Assembly: GCA_021234155.1 (NCBI GenBank)
Contig: JAJEKV010000041.1
Location: 3,152,829 to 3,216,828, forward strand
Source: Isoetes taiwanensis
Taxonomy: Eukaryota; Streptophyta; Lycopodiopsida; Isoetales; Isoetaceae
DNA: 64,000 nt
Direction: 5' to 3'
This document shows positions 46,803 to 57,739 of this stretch, in pieces; positions within the stretch are counted from its first letter, which is position 1, and the number at the start of each line of letters is the position of its first letter. Both the position numbers and the translations under genes were made by a program. The notes beneath the pieces were generated by a model. It was not told the DNA's origin and did no database searches. It saw nothing but the letters and a program-made list of their open reading frames with translations.

Positions 46803-46970
46803 TGGCATGGTCTAGTGACAGGACCTTAAACCGCCACATCCAAGGTCACGTGTTCAAACTTGGCCAATATTGGTCTAGTAATGGGGACTTTAAAAATTCA
46901 TTGCCTCGAGGTCACGGGTTCAACTACGACCAGCCAGTCCTGTGGTAGAGACTTTAAACCTGTCATATGT
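46803..46970 (+). mobile_element. tRNA-like SINE, possibly dimeric
   Basis: An A-box-like TGGCATGGTCTAGTGAC (46803) is followed by a B-box-like GGTCACGTGTTCAAAC (46844-46859), the spacing of an internal Pol III promoter. A second pair follows: TGGTCTAGTAATGG (46871) and GGTCACGGGTTCAAC (46910-46924), then a third partial head (tcctgtggtagagac). Two linked tRNA-like units suggest a dimeric SINE. The 3' end is not defined. Confidence 0.5.
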
Positions 46971-48288
46971 ACACGATAATCACATGCAAAGCAGCTCCTA
47001 GTATATCACGTCCATTGGCTTATATGTGATGTAGAATGTACTTATGATGTGATGATAAATGGAATGATTTCCTTCAATATAAAGAGTAAAACAAAACAAT
47101 CTATTGTTTTATGTGGGCATTACAATCCTATTAATATGGAAAAAATGAAGTTGCTCTCACATTATATATAAATGACCACAAGATGCCATCGGCATGTTTC
47201 AAATCTGAGATAGTGTGCACAAATTCGAATGAATGCAATTGTTCTATGTCTCTTCTTAGACAAATGTGATAATAGGTAATGCTTGACCACAAGCAAGGGT
47301 GGGATTAATTTGGTTTTTGTAGTGTGTTCTTGACCGTTCTCAAAGCACTAGCATCCCAAAGCTTACCAAGGAAGCATATACCGAGATACTGCTTCAAGCA
47401 AGTGTGATCTTCATTATTTCGCACTTATATACATCAATGTTTTTGCACATTCCATCTGGAGAACTAATATGTATGTTTCTCCTTCCAACACCCTTTAAGA
47501 CATTAGGACACATGGCCATGGCATGTCTTTTATGTATATCAAATTCTGACAACAGAGCATGTGTTGTTCAAAGCAAATGTATTGTCGAAACAAAACACAT
47601 GTCTCTTGTATGGAGGCTGGCTAAGGAATTGTGGATTTGACTCCAAGGGTGTTACAAACCTCAAAAGATATCTAGTCTGGCTACCGTGGACACCCTGGGT
47701 TCCCCACTCCTTGAGTCCCTTGGACTCCCCATGCCAAACTTGCGTTGATCACTAGGATCTATACTGCAACATAGTGTAGTTCCCAATTGTTCCCAAAATG
47801 ATTCTACATGATGTCCCTTCCTTGAGATCTATGGTATCTTATATAGGATACCAACTTTAGTGGCATGTCGCCACGCATATGCATGCATGCATTAATGCCA
47901 CTATCCTTAAAACCTATAATCCTTAGGTTTAATGGTCCTATATGACCTTAGGGACCAACAATACCTATATGACCTAGGGTCTAATATATGTACGTAATAT
48001 ATCTTGTACTATGCAATATTCCTATTGCACAGCCTCCGAATGCAAGTCTCTAAAATCGCCTCAGGATTTACCTCAAAGCCAAGGCATTAGAAACTTGCTT
48101 CAGGGATGGCAAGTAGGACGTCCACAAAAGAATGAGCTACGAAACCATGATCATAGGGTGATCCAGGGAACGAGTTTTTGAAGGGACTAGAGGACGAAAC
48201 CATGATCATGGTGAGATACAGGGAACCCTCTATATAAAAGTGGCCACCATTTTTTCACTTGGCGTACTAAGAAACCTAAGAACATAGA
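46971..48288. other. Spacer without recognised genes
   Basis: Two small open frames (47404-47640, 47561-47755) have no support. A short inverted repeat (agtggcat … atgccact) with a TGCA-rich centre lies at about 47861-47903. Confidence 0.35.
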
Positions 48289-48465
48289 CTAGACTATGGT
48301 TGATAGAGTTCTACCAAAACTATTTCTATACAACCTTCCTACTGCACATTGAAATTCCATTGGCATATTGAGGGCATCCATCATCTCCCATAGATTGGCA
48401 TAAGGGATAATAGCAAATACCTCATAGTTTACAAATGCTGCAGATATAGGTCTACATTTGCTCTG
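48289..48465 (-). pseudogene. LINE RT fragment (motif A region)
   Basis: Minus-strand reading gives AAFVNYEVFAIIPYANLW followed by NMPMEFQCAVGRLY. This matches the LINE RT motif A region (vDF.kAFD..PR..LW…P….v..LY) with the aspartates already lost. The fragment stops where the HUH-element copy starts, at about 48490. Confidence 0.55.
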
Positions 48466-48489
48466 AAGGTGACTCGCCATATTAGCCAC

Positions 48490-49316
48490 CAACATAACAT
48501 AACACAACATAACACAAACCAGAAAGCCCAACAATTGAAGTTCAAGTTCAGTTAGTTCCTCTGCTATCAGCACAAACACCACCTCCACATGGCGAGGACC
48601 CTATTGACGTTATGTCACTGTGGTTAATTGAATATATCAATGACATGCGCTCGTCTATGCAACAAATCCGTAACACACTGAACTCAATTGAGAACTTCAT
48701 TTTTGATGCGCACATTCATTTGGACGCAGGTTGTTTGATAGGCAAATCAACGAAGATGTGTATCGCATCTTAAGTCGCTATCCATATTGAATGCTTGTAA
48801 ATTGATATACTACTTTTACTATCTCCAATGACTAAATAAATTCATAAATAATATGTTCTTAAAGCGTATGTAATAAAACTACATTATGGTATAATATTAT
48901 AGTTTGTTACTTATGCTTCATATTAGTATTTGTTTTTATTTGTTATAATGCTAGATATTGCTACATGTTTTACATCCGACATATTATTAATTACACAACA
49001 TAACACAAACCATTATATTACACACCTTAAAATTAAATTCCCCCTTAAACCCCCTTTTGTTTGGGTGCATATTAACACGGGGGTGACTCCGGGCAACGAG
49101 AGCTGTGGGATAGGCATATTCACCTATTATTTCTTAATCTACACCATACACAAAGTTCCTCGTTTGTGGGGTATGGATGTATGAAATTTGCTATACTGTA
49201 TAACAAGATTTGCAAAATACTATAAGATTTGAGGTAATATACTATATGGTGTTGATTTGTACGTGTAAAACATAATTATAGGGGCTCTGGCTGCCCCACG
49301 TCACCCCCCGTGTGAA
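48490..49316 (+). mobile_element. HUH-element copy B, 3' part, inverted relative to copy A
   Basis: This 0.8-kb stretch is the reverse complement of about 55224-56080. It holds a piece of the second ORF of that element (DPIDVMSLWLIEYINDMRSS, about 48596), with an internal deletion of about 56 bp at 48726 that shifts the frame, the same AT-rich 3' flank, and the 245-bp end module (49072-49316). The 5' part with the Rep gene is missing. Confidence 0.8.
49072..49316. repeat. HUH-family end module, copy 1
   Basis: A 245-bp unit bounded by inverted repeats of about 33 bp that begin TTMACACGGGGG and end around GAGAGC. The same unit is at 52074-52323 and 55224-55469. Confidence 0.8.
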
Positions 49317-49518
49317 TATATAGCATAATAACAGGGGGTTTTCTTTGTGTTTTTGTACGTTTTTCACAAAGGTTTTTCTAAGATTTCATGGCGTATTCAA
49401 ATAGATGTACTAATGCGTACATCTAGAGTGCACCATTTCTTAGTCGTTGATTTAGCTTTTTTTTTTTCAATGGTCCAACATCCAAGGGCTCACAACAGAA
49501 GCCCTCTTTTTATTTTAG
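49293..49518 (+). repeat. 226-bp direct repeat, copy 1
   Basis: Starts gccccacgtcacccc and ends ttttattttag; a second copy lies at 52649-52871 in the same orientation with few changes. A small hairpin, GATGTAC…GTACATC, is inside. Both copies give the same short open frame (WRIQIDVLMRTSRVH-like), which I do not regard as a gene. Confidence 0.8.
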
Positions 49519-50273
49519 GGGCTGAACATGCAAGCCTCGTGGATAGCATTTTAGGGCATTCTTTGCCCTAAAGCTTGGCCATGAACCACTGTTGGGGTTG
49601 GCCGACATCACGGCACATCGGATTTGAAGCAGCGGATTTGCAGCATATTTGAAGCAGTGGATTTGCATGCAGGGTTTGCAGATTTGCTGCAGGTTTCCAG
49701 GGAAAGTGCTTCAAGCAAGGGGAAATATGACAATTCAAACTTTAAGAGATCTGCTTCTGGATGCGAAGAAACCTATTTCAGAGCGTTTTAGGGCCATTTC
49801 CTCATTATGAAACCTAAAGGGTCAATCTATAGTTGTAAGATTCAGCTCACAAGGTAAGAGAAAGTTGTGAAATGGCGTTGAAAAGAATATCAGAAAGGTA
49901 TGTCTTGGGGGACGCCATACCTCCCAGATCTATGCCATCTGCCAGAGCATTGCCAAGGCTCCAGGCCAGCATGGGCCATGAGGAACTGCACTCGCCTGCC
50001 GCATTCAAGTCTTTGCAATCTATACATTGTTGCAGAAGGCAATACGCAATTTCCCGCGACATAGGAATTCCTTCCATCTGCTTGACCTCTCCAATGCAGA
50101 CTCCATGCTTCAAGCGTGCCCTCCCACATGTTTCGTTCAAAATTTCAAAGGTGTCGGAATGATAAGCTGCTGAAAACAGAAATGCTGGTTGGAATTTGAG
50201 AATATTGTAATTGTCTGCATAGCATCATTAACCCCTGTTTTTGTTCTTTTCCTAGTTGGTCTGCACTATCAAA
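49519..50273. other. Region before the methionine synthase exons
   Basis: A 96-residue plus-strand open frame (49872-50162) starts MALKRISER and meets a good donor (gtatgt) after nine codons, so it may be a captured first exon of some gene. A ttttcctag acceptor lies at 50247-50255, just upstream of the methionine synthase ATG, and would end its 5' UTR intron. Confidence 0.4.
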
Positions 50274-51097
50274 ATGGCATCTCATGTGGTTGGTTATCCC
50301 CGTATGGGACCAAAGAGGGAGTTGAAATTTGCCCTGGAGTCAGCTGTTTCTAGGCTTACTCAAAACCTTGTTTCTGAATGATTAACTGATTTTGCAGCCA
50401 CTACATTGTTCCAGAGCTGGGCCCAGATGTGAAGTTCACCCTTTCCTCTCGTAAAGTTGTTCAAGAATACAAGGAAGCTAAGCAGGTGGCTTAATAATTT
50501 AAGATGCAAGCATTCCTTTCCTGCGTGCATGTGTATCATGTGCTTATTTAGATCATTTTATTACAGCTTGGTATTGAGACTGTTCCTGTTATTGTTGCAT
50601 GTATCTGTTATTTGCAAAGCCAGCAAAGGTTGTGGGTAAATGATTTGATCTTCTTTCTCTGCTTGACTCCTTGCTGCAAGTCTATGGGTAATCTTAAAGC
50701 TGTTATCCTAGATAGTAGTTCTTATTGTTTCAGGTTATTTAAGCTGGCCTTATATGTGGAGGGAAGTCATAGGTGAGCTGAAAGCAGCAGGTGCAAAATG
50801 GATTCAATTTGATGAACCTGCACTTGTGCTTCACCTTGAAGCGTCTAAATTGCAAGCCTTTGAGAAGGCTTATGGTTATCTTGCCACTGAACTGAGTGGT
50901 GTGAAGCTTTTGGTTGAGACATACTTTGCTGACATTCCTGCTGAAACATACAAGTGAGTGATTATCTCTGTGTAATTTGCAAATGCGCCTTTAAGCTTTC
51001 CAGGGAATTTACCTCAACTCTGGTGCAATTCAGGACGTTGACTGGCTTGCAAAGTATGGCTGCTATTGGAGTTGATTTGGTTCGTGGAACAAAGACG
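50274..51097 (+). pseudogene. Methionine synthase (MetE type), truncated exons
   Basis: Cobalamin-independent methionine synthase moves a methyl group from a folate to homocysteine. Only the N-terminal third is present, with introns kept: 50274-50342 ([20 protein letters not shown]), 50398-50485 ([20 protein letters not shown]), 50567-50634 (GIETVPVIV), 50734-50953 ([35 protein letters not shown]) and 51034-51097 (LTGLQSMAAIGVDLVRGTKT). Most borders are GT-AG. About 90 family residues between the first two pieces are missing, a shift occurs in the third, and everything past about residue 260, including the zinc-binding catalytic half, is absent. Because introns remain, it came from genomic DNA, not from mRNA. 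Confidence 0.85.
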
Positions 51098-51749
51098 TCA
51101 TGTAGATATTATATGGTATAGAATGCTTGGCATTTGTTTTAGGTAAATGAAGTAATGGTATAGATGTGCATTTTTCCTATAACGTTTGCTGCTGTTGTTA
51201 TATTCAATGCAGATTTTATCGACAAATATGCTTGTGCATATGAAGGTAAATATTTTAGTTGTATATAAAGAAAAGGGAAGTTTCTGGGTTAGCTCATGGT
51301 TGTTTGCATTTGAGAGCCAGCTCTTCTATCATGGACAAATGCTTTGGTCAACAACTCCGCTTGAGTTGTTGTTAAGCAAGTGGTCTTTGTGCTTTTTATT
51401 AATGATCTGTTCTAAATGTACACTTGTGCTATTTTGTAGGATATATAAGAAAAAAGGAGAAAGCCCAGTTGCCATGTTGCCATGGAATTTTGCATACATG
51501 TACATCAATTCTTCATCAAACAATGGAGAACTATACATTTCTTTCAAGTAGTTACACATCTATTCTCATTAATTTGGATACACATTCTTTTGATAATAGA
51601 AAGAAGATTTCAAGTTCTGTTAATGCCTCCATGAGTCAAATCCATAGTGTGATTGTGCAAAGATGCTTATCTTATCTTATCTTATCTTTTGGCCTTATTG
51701 GAGCATATAACTACTTTTACTATATTTTCTATTTCAAATTCCTAAATAA
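51098..51749. other. Spacer between methionine synthase remnant and palindrome
   Basis: An open frame at 51186-51551 has no recognised domain. ATCTT repeats occur at about 51666-51690. No other signal. Confidence 0.35.
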
Positions 51750-52647
51750 ACATATGTTTGAATATATCTACTATATCATTACAGATATTTTCTATTATGT
51801 TCATCTAGCAAATTGGGACTAAAAGCACAAGCCCCAAGTAATAAGTAATGGCAAATGTCGTTGCCATTAGTTTCACTAAACTGCTGTTCATACGAGTAGG
51901 TTGTTTAACGATTTAGGCCCTTAAAATTTATCTACGTTTGCTTTTGTTAGGGCCCGAAGGGCCCAAATTTTTTTTTAATATAATAACCAACACACAACTA
52001 CCATTAATATTATTAACACAAACCATTATTTAAATTAAAATCCCCCTTGAACCCCCTTTGGTTTGGGTGCATATTCACACGGGGGGTTACGTAGGGCAGC
52101 GAGAGCCCCAAAAATATATTTTCAATACGTGTATAAAATTAACACCATTAAGTACATTCCCTCAAACCTTATAGTATTTTGCAAACCTTAATATACAGTA
52201 TATAAAAACTTGTACATGCATACCCCACAAACGAGGATCGCTATGTACGGTCCAGATCTTGGAATAAAGGGCAAATATGCCCATCCGACAGCTCTCGTTG
52301 CCCGAAGTAACCCCCCGTGTGAATATGCACCCAAACCAAAGGGGGTTCAAGGGGGATTTTAATTTAAATAATGGTTTGTGTTAATAATATTAATGGTAGT
52401 TGTGTGTTGGTTATTATATTAAAAAAAAATTTGGGCCCTTCGGGCCCTAACAAAAGCAAACATAGATAAATTTTAAGGGCCTAAATCGTTAAACAACCTA
52501 CTCGTATGAACAGCAGTTTAGTGAAACTAATGGCAACGACATTTGCCATTACTTATTACTTGGGGCTTGTGCTTTTAGTCCCAATTTGCTAGATGAACAT
52601 AATAGAAAATATCTGTAATGATATAGTAGATATATTCAAACGTATGT
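51750..52647. mobile_element. Fold-back derivative of the HUH element
   Basis: Two arms of 357 bp, 51750-52106 and 52291-52647, are nearly perfect inverted repeats around 184 bp. The arms contain the GGGCCCGAAGGGCCC hairpin (about 51952 and its mate at about 52435) and the A/T-rich and CCCCTTTGG-containing sequence found at the 3' end of copy A. No ORF is present. It is a non-autonomous, palindromic member of the same family. Confidence 0.85.
52074..52323. repeat. HUH-family end module, copy 2
   Basis: 250 bp with both ends reading TTCACACGGGGGGTTAC inward. It forms the centre of the fold-back element. Confidence 0.8.
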
Positions 52648-52648
52648 A

Positions 52649-52871
52649 GCCCCACGTCACCCCCCGTGTGAATATGTAGCATAATAACAGGGGGTTTTCT
52701 TTGTGTTTTTGTACGCTTTTCACAAAGGTTTTCCTAAGATTTCATGGCGTATTCGAATGGATGTACTAATGCGTACATCTAGAGTGCACCAGTTCTTAGT
52801 CGTTGATTTAGCTTCTTTTTTAATGGTCCAACATCCAAGGGCTCACAACAAAAGCCCTCTTTTTATTTTAG
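52649..52871 (+). repeat. 226-bp direct repeat, copy 2
   Basis: Second copy of the unit at 49293-49518, abutting the right end of the fold-back element. The two copies bracket the methionine synthase exons and the palindrome. Confidence 0.8.
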
Positions 52872-55064
52872 TTGCCATTTTCAGAGTTTTGCATGCAAGC
52901 ATCGTGCCATCATGTTTTAGGGTTATTTTAGGGTTAGGAAGAAAGAAGGCAAGAATCGAAAGCAATACAATGCTGCAGGGTTCGAACATGCTTCAAGATT
53001 CAGCATTCGGCTTCAAGAATAGGCTTCAAGATTTGACATTCGGCTTGAAGATCTAGCATTTAGATTCAGAAGCTGATGAAAGCAAAAATGCACAGGAAAT
53101 TGAACAGTGCCATTGCTACGGCCAGTTCTTTGGTAGAATTTCTCAAGACATGTATCTTCGTCAATAGAGTAATCATTTCAGTACTTGAAGTGGAGCATGA
53201 CAGAATCCGGTTGAGCATACTGGACGATATTTGGCTTCTAGGGTTACAATGGCTTCCTCTTCTTCGCAGCCTGTGGAACGTATCTTTTGTTGTGCTTAAC
53301 ATAAACTTTTTTCATTTCCTTAAGGGATGGTTAGAGGTTCGACAGTTGTTGTAGACTCTCAACGTTGATTCGAATGCTACGTCTGTTGGAACTACTGTCT
53401 CTACTCAGGTTTGTGCTTCAATTGTGCGTGTCATTGAATCTGCTTTTTGCGTATCCTCACGAAACAATGATCCACAATCAAGAAATGGAAACACAGCACA
53501 GGAGCGTACTATGGAAGGTGATGTTTACTATGCTCCAAATGGCTATGTGATACCTCAAGGTTATGTCTACAACTATGCTTCTGGAAGTTGGTGCTTACCA
53601 GGCGAATGATGGAGCCGCCAAACAGAGGCGAAATATGGTGGTTGCCGGTGTGGCCATCAGCACTCTTGTTGCAGCCAAATTGCTGTTCAGTTTTTTCTGG
53701 AATCGGGACCGAGGTGAGTATGAGCTTATACTTTTCTTGCTGGAACATATTCAACTGCATTTTTCTATTAGGTCATAGGCATTTGTGGACTTTCCATCTT
53801 GCATTAGAGCATTTCCATCTTGCAGGCATGAACAGAATCCATCAATGGGAATTATCCTGGATGGACAACTCTGTCAATTCATTGGAAAAGGATTCTCACA
53901 TTTACAACTTTTCAGCGATATCTTACCTATTTCCCGTAGCTGGCATTCTCGTGCAACGTCGCAATGCAGACACAAGTTTCTATTGCAAATCTATACGCTT
54001 ATATGTACAGAAGCAAGGCATTCCATAAGTTACAGAACACTTCTCATGTATGACATGAATCTGTATATTGGTTAAACTTTATATGCTAATGAGATTGGAG
54101 AGATGCAAGCACTTCAATATCCAGAATGGAAAATCTATTTAGAGAAGCTGTAAAGTACGGGCTGTCTTTCTAGAAAATGGCTTTGCCCATTTGAGATATT
54201 GAAAACAACTTACATTATCTCAGAATCCAAACAACTATGAAACTCATATTCATATTGTATCTTATCTTTATCTTTATTGTTCATCTAATATATCATTGTT
54301 ACTGGCTTGTAGATTATATTGCACTGCGAAAGCGAGAGCGTGCACAAGCAAGGAAGGGCAATTCTTGCCATCACCGAAAATTCTTTTCCATCATGTATGT
54401 GTTCATCCAGTTTCTTTGTTTCAGAAACAGGTCTTTGGTGCATTATAGGAACACGCAAGAAGCCGCTCCTCCAGTTTATATCATATTCAACTGGCACAAA
54501 TATTTGGATGTAACTGGAATAATGAGAGCATTTATAGCAAAATTTGGAAGCTGTATATTTGGAAGCTGTAGTGTCGGTGCTTCATTAGAGAAAACTTGAG
54601 AATGGAGAGAAGATATATCTTCAGGTTTAACTGCCATGTTCTGCAATGATGTCATGCTATGCACTTATTTTATCATATCCATTACTACTTAGTTCTGGCT
54701 ACCAAGTTCCTTAAATTTTGAGTAAGTTGACTACATGCATGCTTCATTTTGTTTACAAGTGTTGCTTATTCCATAAAGAAAGATATGATATTCCATGAGT
54801 TACTCTATTCTGGTATGTTGATATTCAAGAAAGACTTCACAGCAGTTGAGATAACTTCAATATCTTCTCCAAACATCTTAAAAAACATTGATTAGCAGGA
54901 TTTTTAGTACCTCCATTAATCAAAGTAGGGTATTCGGAGTCTCAGGCTCAAAGTCTAAATTTGGAGCCTATAAATTATGCAATTTAAAATATATAGTTTG
55001 CAATAACACATCATTCATTTTGTACTTTTATTTTATTTTGATTTTGATTTTTTGTTTACCTCAG
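52872..55064 (+). other. Stretch with unrecognised gene fragments
   Basis: Possible captured exons occur here. At 53501-53607 a frame reads EGDVYYAPNGYVIPQGYVYN. At about 53603-53715 a frame reads NMVVAGVAISTLVAAKLLFS followed by FFWNRDRG and a GTGAGT donor, which looks like a membrane segment. At 54313-54360 a basic stretch, ALRKRERAQARKG, follows a ttgtag acceptor-like site. I do not recognise the proteins. Confidence 0.35.
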
Positions 55065-55223
55065 AGTTTATCTATGTTTGTTTCTTTTGGGGCCCGAAGG
55101 GCCGAAAATTTTTTCTAGTATAACAACCAACATAACTACTATTAATATTAATTAACACAAACCATTACATTAAACATGTTTAAAATTAAATTCCCCTTAA
55201 ACCCCCTTTTGTTTGGGTGCATA

Positions 55224-55469
55224 TTCACACGGGGGGTGCGTAGGGCAGCGAGAGCCCCTGTAATTATGTTTTGCACGTACAAAATCAATACCATATAGTA
55301 TATTGCCTGAAATCTTATAGTATTTTGTAAATCTTGTTATACAGTATAACAAATTCTATACATCCATACGCCACAAACGAGGAACTTTGTGTACGGTATA
55401 GATTAAGGAATAAGGGGAGAATATGTCTATCCAACAGCTCTCATTGCCCGGAGTCACCCCCCGTGTGAA
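55224..55469. repeat. HUH-family end module, copy 3
   Basis: 246 bp, ends TTCACACGGGGGG inward on both sides; reverse complement of the module at 49072-49316. It is flanked by further inverted sequence (gtttgggtgcatat and its complement), so the palindrome here is longer than the module. Confidence 0.8.
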
Positions 55470-55748
55470 TATGCACCCAAACAAACGGGTGTTTAAGGGG
55501 GAATTTAATTTTAAGGTGTGTAATATAATGGTTTGCGTTATGTTGTGTAATTAATAATATGTCGGATGTAAAACATGTAGCAATATCTAGCATTATAACA
55601 AATAAAAAGAAATACTAATATGAAGCATAAGTAACAAACTATAATATTATACCATAATGTAGTTTTATTACATACGCTTTAAGAACATATTATTTATGAA
55701 TTTATTTAGTCATTGGAGATAGTAAGCAGTATATCAATTTACAAGCAT

Positions 55749-56168
55749 TCAATATGGATAGCGACTTAAGATGCGATACACATCTTCGTTGATTTGCCTA
55801 TCAAACAACCTGCAGAGAGCAGTTAGCCTATTTATTTGCATACGTAATTGCCTCCGCTGGTCTATGTCCAAATGAATGTGCACATCAAGAACGAAGTTCT
55901 CAATTGAGTTCAGTGCGTTACGGATTTGTTGCATAGACGAGCGCATGTCATTGATATATCCAACTAACCACAATGACATAACGTCAATAGGGTCCTCACC
56001 ATGTGGAGGTAGTGGTTGTGCTGATGGCGGAGGAACTAACTGAACTTGAACTTGAACTGTTGGGCTTTCTGGTACTATGATAATTTCTGGCTCCACATTA
56101 TTGTTTACTTCAGGAATGACGAGGATGTCACGTGGAGGTGATTCATTGGGGGCTTCTATAACATGCAT
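55749..56168 (-). CDS. Second ORF of the HUH element, function unknown
   Basis: 139 residues from ATG 56168. The N-terminal half is rich in Pro, Glu and Val (PEIIIVPESPTVQ, PPPSAQPLPP), and the C-terminal half is a predicted helical region (INDMRSSMQQIRNALNSIEN; RRQLRMQINRLTALCRLFDR) ending in RYPY. A homologous piece in inverted copy B shows it belongs to the element. I know no domain match. A DNA- or Rep-partner role would be a guess. Confidence 0.55.
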   Translation of the reverse strand: MHVIEAPNESPPRDILVIPEVNNNVEPEIIIVPESPTVQVQVQLVPPPSAQPLPPHGEDPIDVMSLWLVGYINDMRSSMQQIRNALNSIENFVLDVHIHLDIDQRRQLRMQINRLTALCRLFDRQINEDVYRILSRYPY

Positions 56169-56336
56169 GTTAATAAAACAAATTGATGAGATTGAGCAAA
56201 TAAAAACGTAATGAAATAATATGTTGTTATACTAGATATTAAACTAGATGACAATTACTATAGTGTTATATTCAATACCCGTAAATGTCACTCTGCTGCA
56301 AAAGATGAGTTCCAGTTAGTGAGGATAATTTTGTTA

Positions 56337-57578
56337 TCACCCAAATCTCCAACTACAATTGTGTTTTGGAGTGTCTGCAACATGTGCTTCAACGATTTCG
56401 TCCGGATCTTCGTTGACAGGCTGGTGCTCGTCAAAGTACCTTGGGGGATTAGCAAATGGATTATCAAGCACGGGCTCTTAACGGCGTCTTTGGATCATTA
56501 GTCTATGGGGCCCATAAAGAACTAATGATACTTTCTCACGGGTTGCTTGGAATGGGTTCATCATTAGATCATATGCAGCTTCAACTTTTCTTTGGTCTAT
56601 GTTTTGGCTGTTAGTAGGTATAGCCCATTGTGTGCTGAGATAGAACTTTCCTGTTTTGATCATCTCTGTAATTGTGAACGTCAGTGGTGGTTTACGACGA
56701 TTGGCCATGCAATAATTCGCAAAGTGATGGACTTTGATGAGTAAGTTTTTAGGATCTAGACAAAACTCATATTTGATTTCTTCTGCTCCATACAACGCAT
56801 ATTTTTCTTTCTTTCTCATCAATTCTGCTGATGAGACATTATGCATGCGCACACTGAAATAAGGCTTTCCAAAGTCCTAATGCAATAACCTAGCATGCAG
56901 CTTTGTGTCCTTCAGTGTCCTGCACATTATTTTGGCTCCAGCTGGCTTTGTGGTGTTCCATCTCATAGCTACTTTGAGTAATGCTGCAGCACCCTGGACT
57001 CCTACTGTTTTGAGTCTGGCTGTGGCTTGGAAGTGCAAATGATCTAGATTTGATCCACCCTCTGTTGCAACTAATCCTGCATGACAATGCTCAATAAAGA
57101 ACTTTAGGCTATTATCTATCAATTTTGGGTCAACATCTGTGCCCCCAATTCCTATTGTTATGGATACATCTCCACCAACTGGCCCTTTAGTTTTGCGTTA
57201 TTGCTTGTTCTTCCATTTCTTCTTTGTTCTTTTTCTTTTTTTTTTCTTTGGTTATTTTCGGAATAATCTGTGTCACTTGGGCTAGACGTATGAATGCTAA
57301 TCAAATCTATATCGTCATCTTCAATAAGAGGTTGCTTTCCTTGTCTGTCTGACAGGACTGCAATCTCTAATAGGGCTAGATGGTCCGGGATCTTGACGTG
57401 GCGGAGACTTATTAAGATGTAATGTATTGCAAAATACCTCGACATGTTCGTTGATTTGGGCTTCCACGACATTTTCTTGTGCAGGGTGATTTATCTCATA
57501 TATGATGCCTTCTGCCTGTATGACTCTCGTTCGTGATGTTGAACCTGGGCCTCGTCTGTTTTGTGCCATTCGTCTCAT
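56337..57578 (-). pseudogene. HUH endonuclease (Rep), single tyrosine, broken
   Basis: Rolling-circle type nicking enzyme. From ATG 57578, the N-terminal region is followed after a shift by an acidic and then Lys/Arg-rich linker (QRKKKEKEQRRNGRTSNNAK). After a second shift the Rep fold starts: VSITIGIGG, then GLVATEGGSNLDHLHFQATA, with HLH as the HUH motif (57041-57027). About 48 codons later MLGYC (56896-56882) supplies the tyrosine, but in another frame, next to a TAG. The frame resumes with DFGKPYFSVRMHNVSSAELM and YALYGAEEIKYEF and continues to 56478 (stop TAA) and in frame to 56337 (NPFANPPRYFDEHQPVNED). No helicase motif is present. The domain order fits Replitron-like Reps as I remember them. 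Confidence 0.7.
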
Positions 57579-57739
57579 TGTAATATCTAGTTCTAATATC
57601 TAACATTAAAAAAACAACGCAATTGTTAATAACTAGTAATGGTAGTAATAATACGAGTAATACAAACTTGATGTTATAATGCTATATATTGCTAGATAGC
57701 TCTTAAACATCCACAGAAGTATATGCAATGGCATAATGC

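Larger units (their letters stand above)
55065..57600 (-). mobile_element. HUH-endonuclease element, copy A (Replitron-like)
   Basis: The element reads right to left. A basic-linker plus HUH Rep gene (57578-56337) is followed by a second ORF (56168-55749), a non-coding AT-rich region, the 245-bp end module (55469-55224), and the GGGCCCGAAGGGCC hairpin at about 55091. The outer limits are inferred from similarity to the fold-back element (left) and from the start of an L1 fragment (right). A single HUH domain with one tyrosine and no visible helicase fits the Replitron type described from green algae better than Helitrons. Confidence 0.65.

Noticed and set aside
49872-50162. MALKRISER as exon 1 of a ubiquitin-conjugating enzyme
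   Set aside because: Similarity to the E2 N-terminus is limited to the first six residues and no following exon was found.
55065-57600. Integrated geminivirus-like or other viral Rep
   Set aside because: The element has multiple copies, long palindromic ends and a second unrelated ORF, and no helicase or coat gene. A transposon of the Replitron type fits better.
55065-57600. Helitron
   Set aside because: No helicase motifs, only one tyrosine motif, and no TC…CTRR-type ends recognised.
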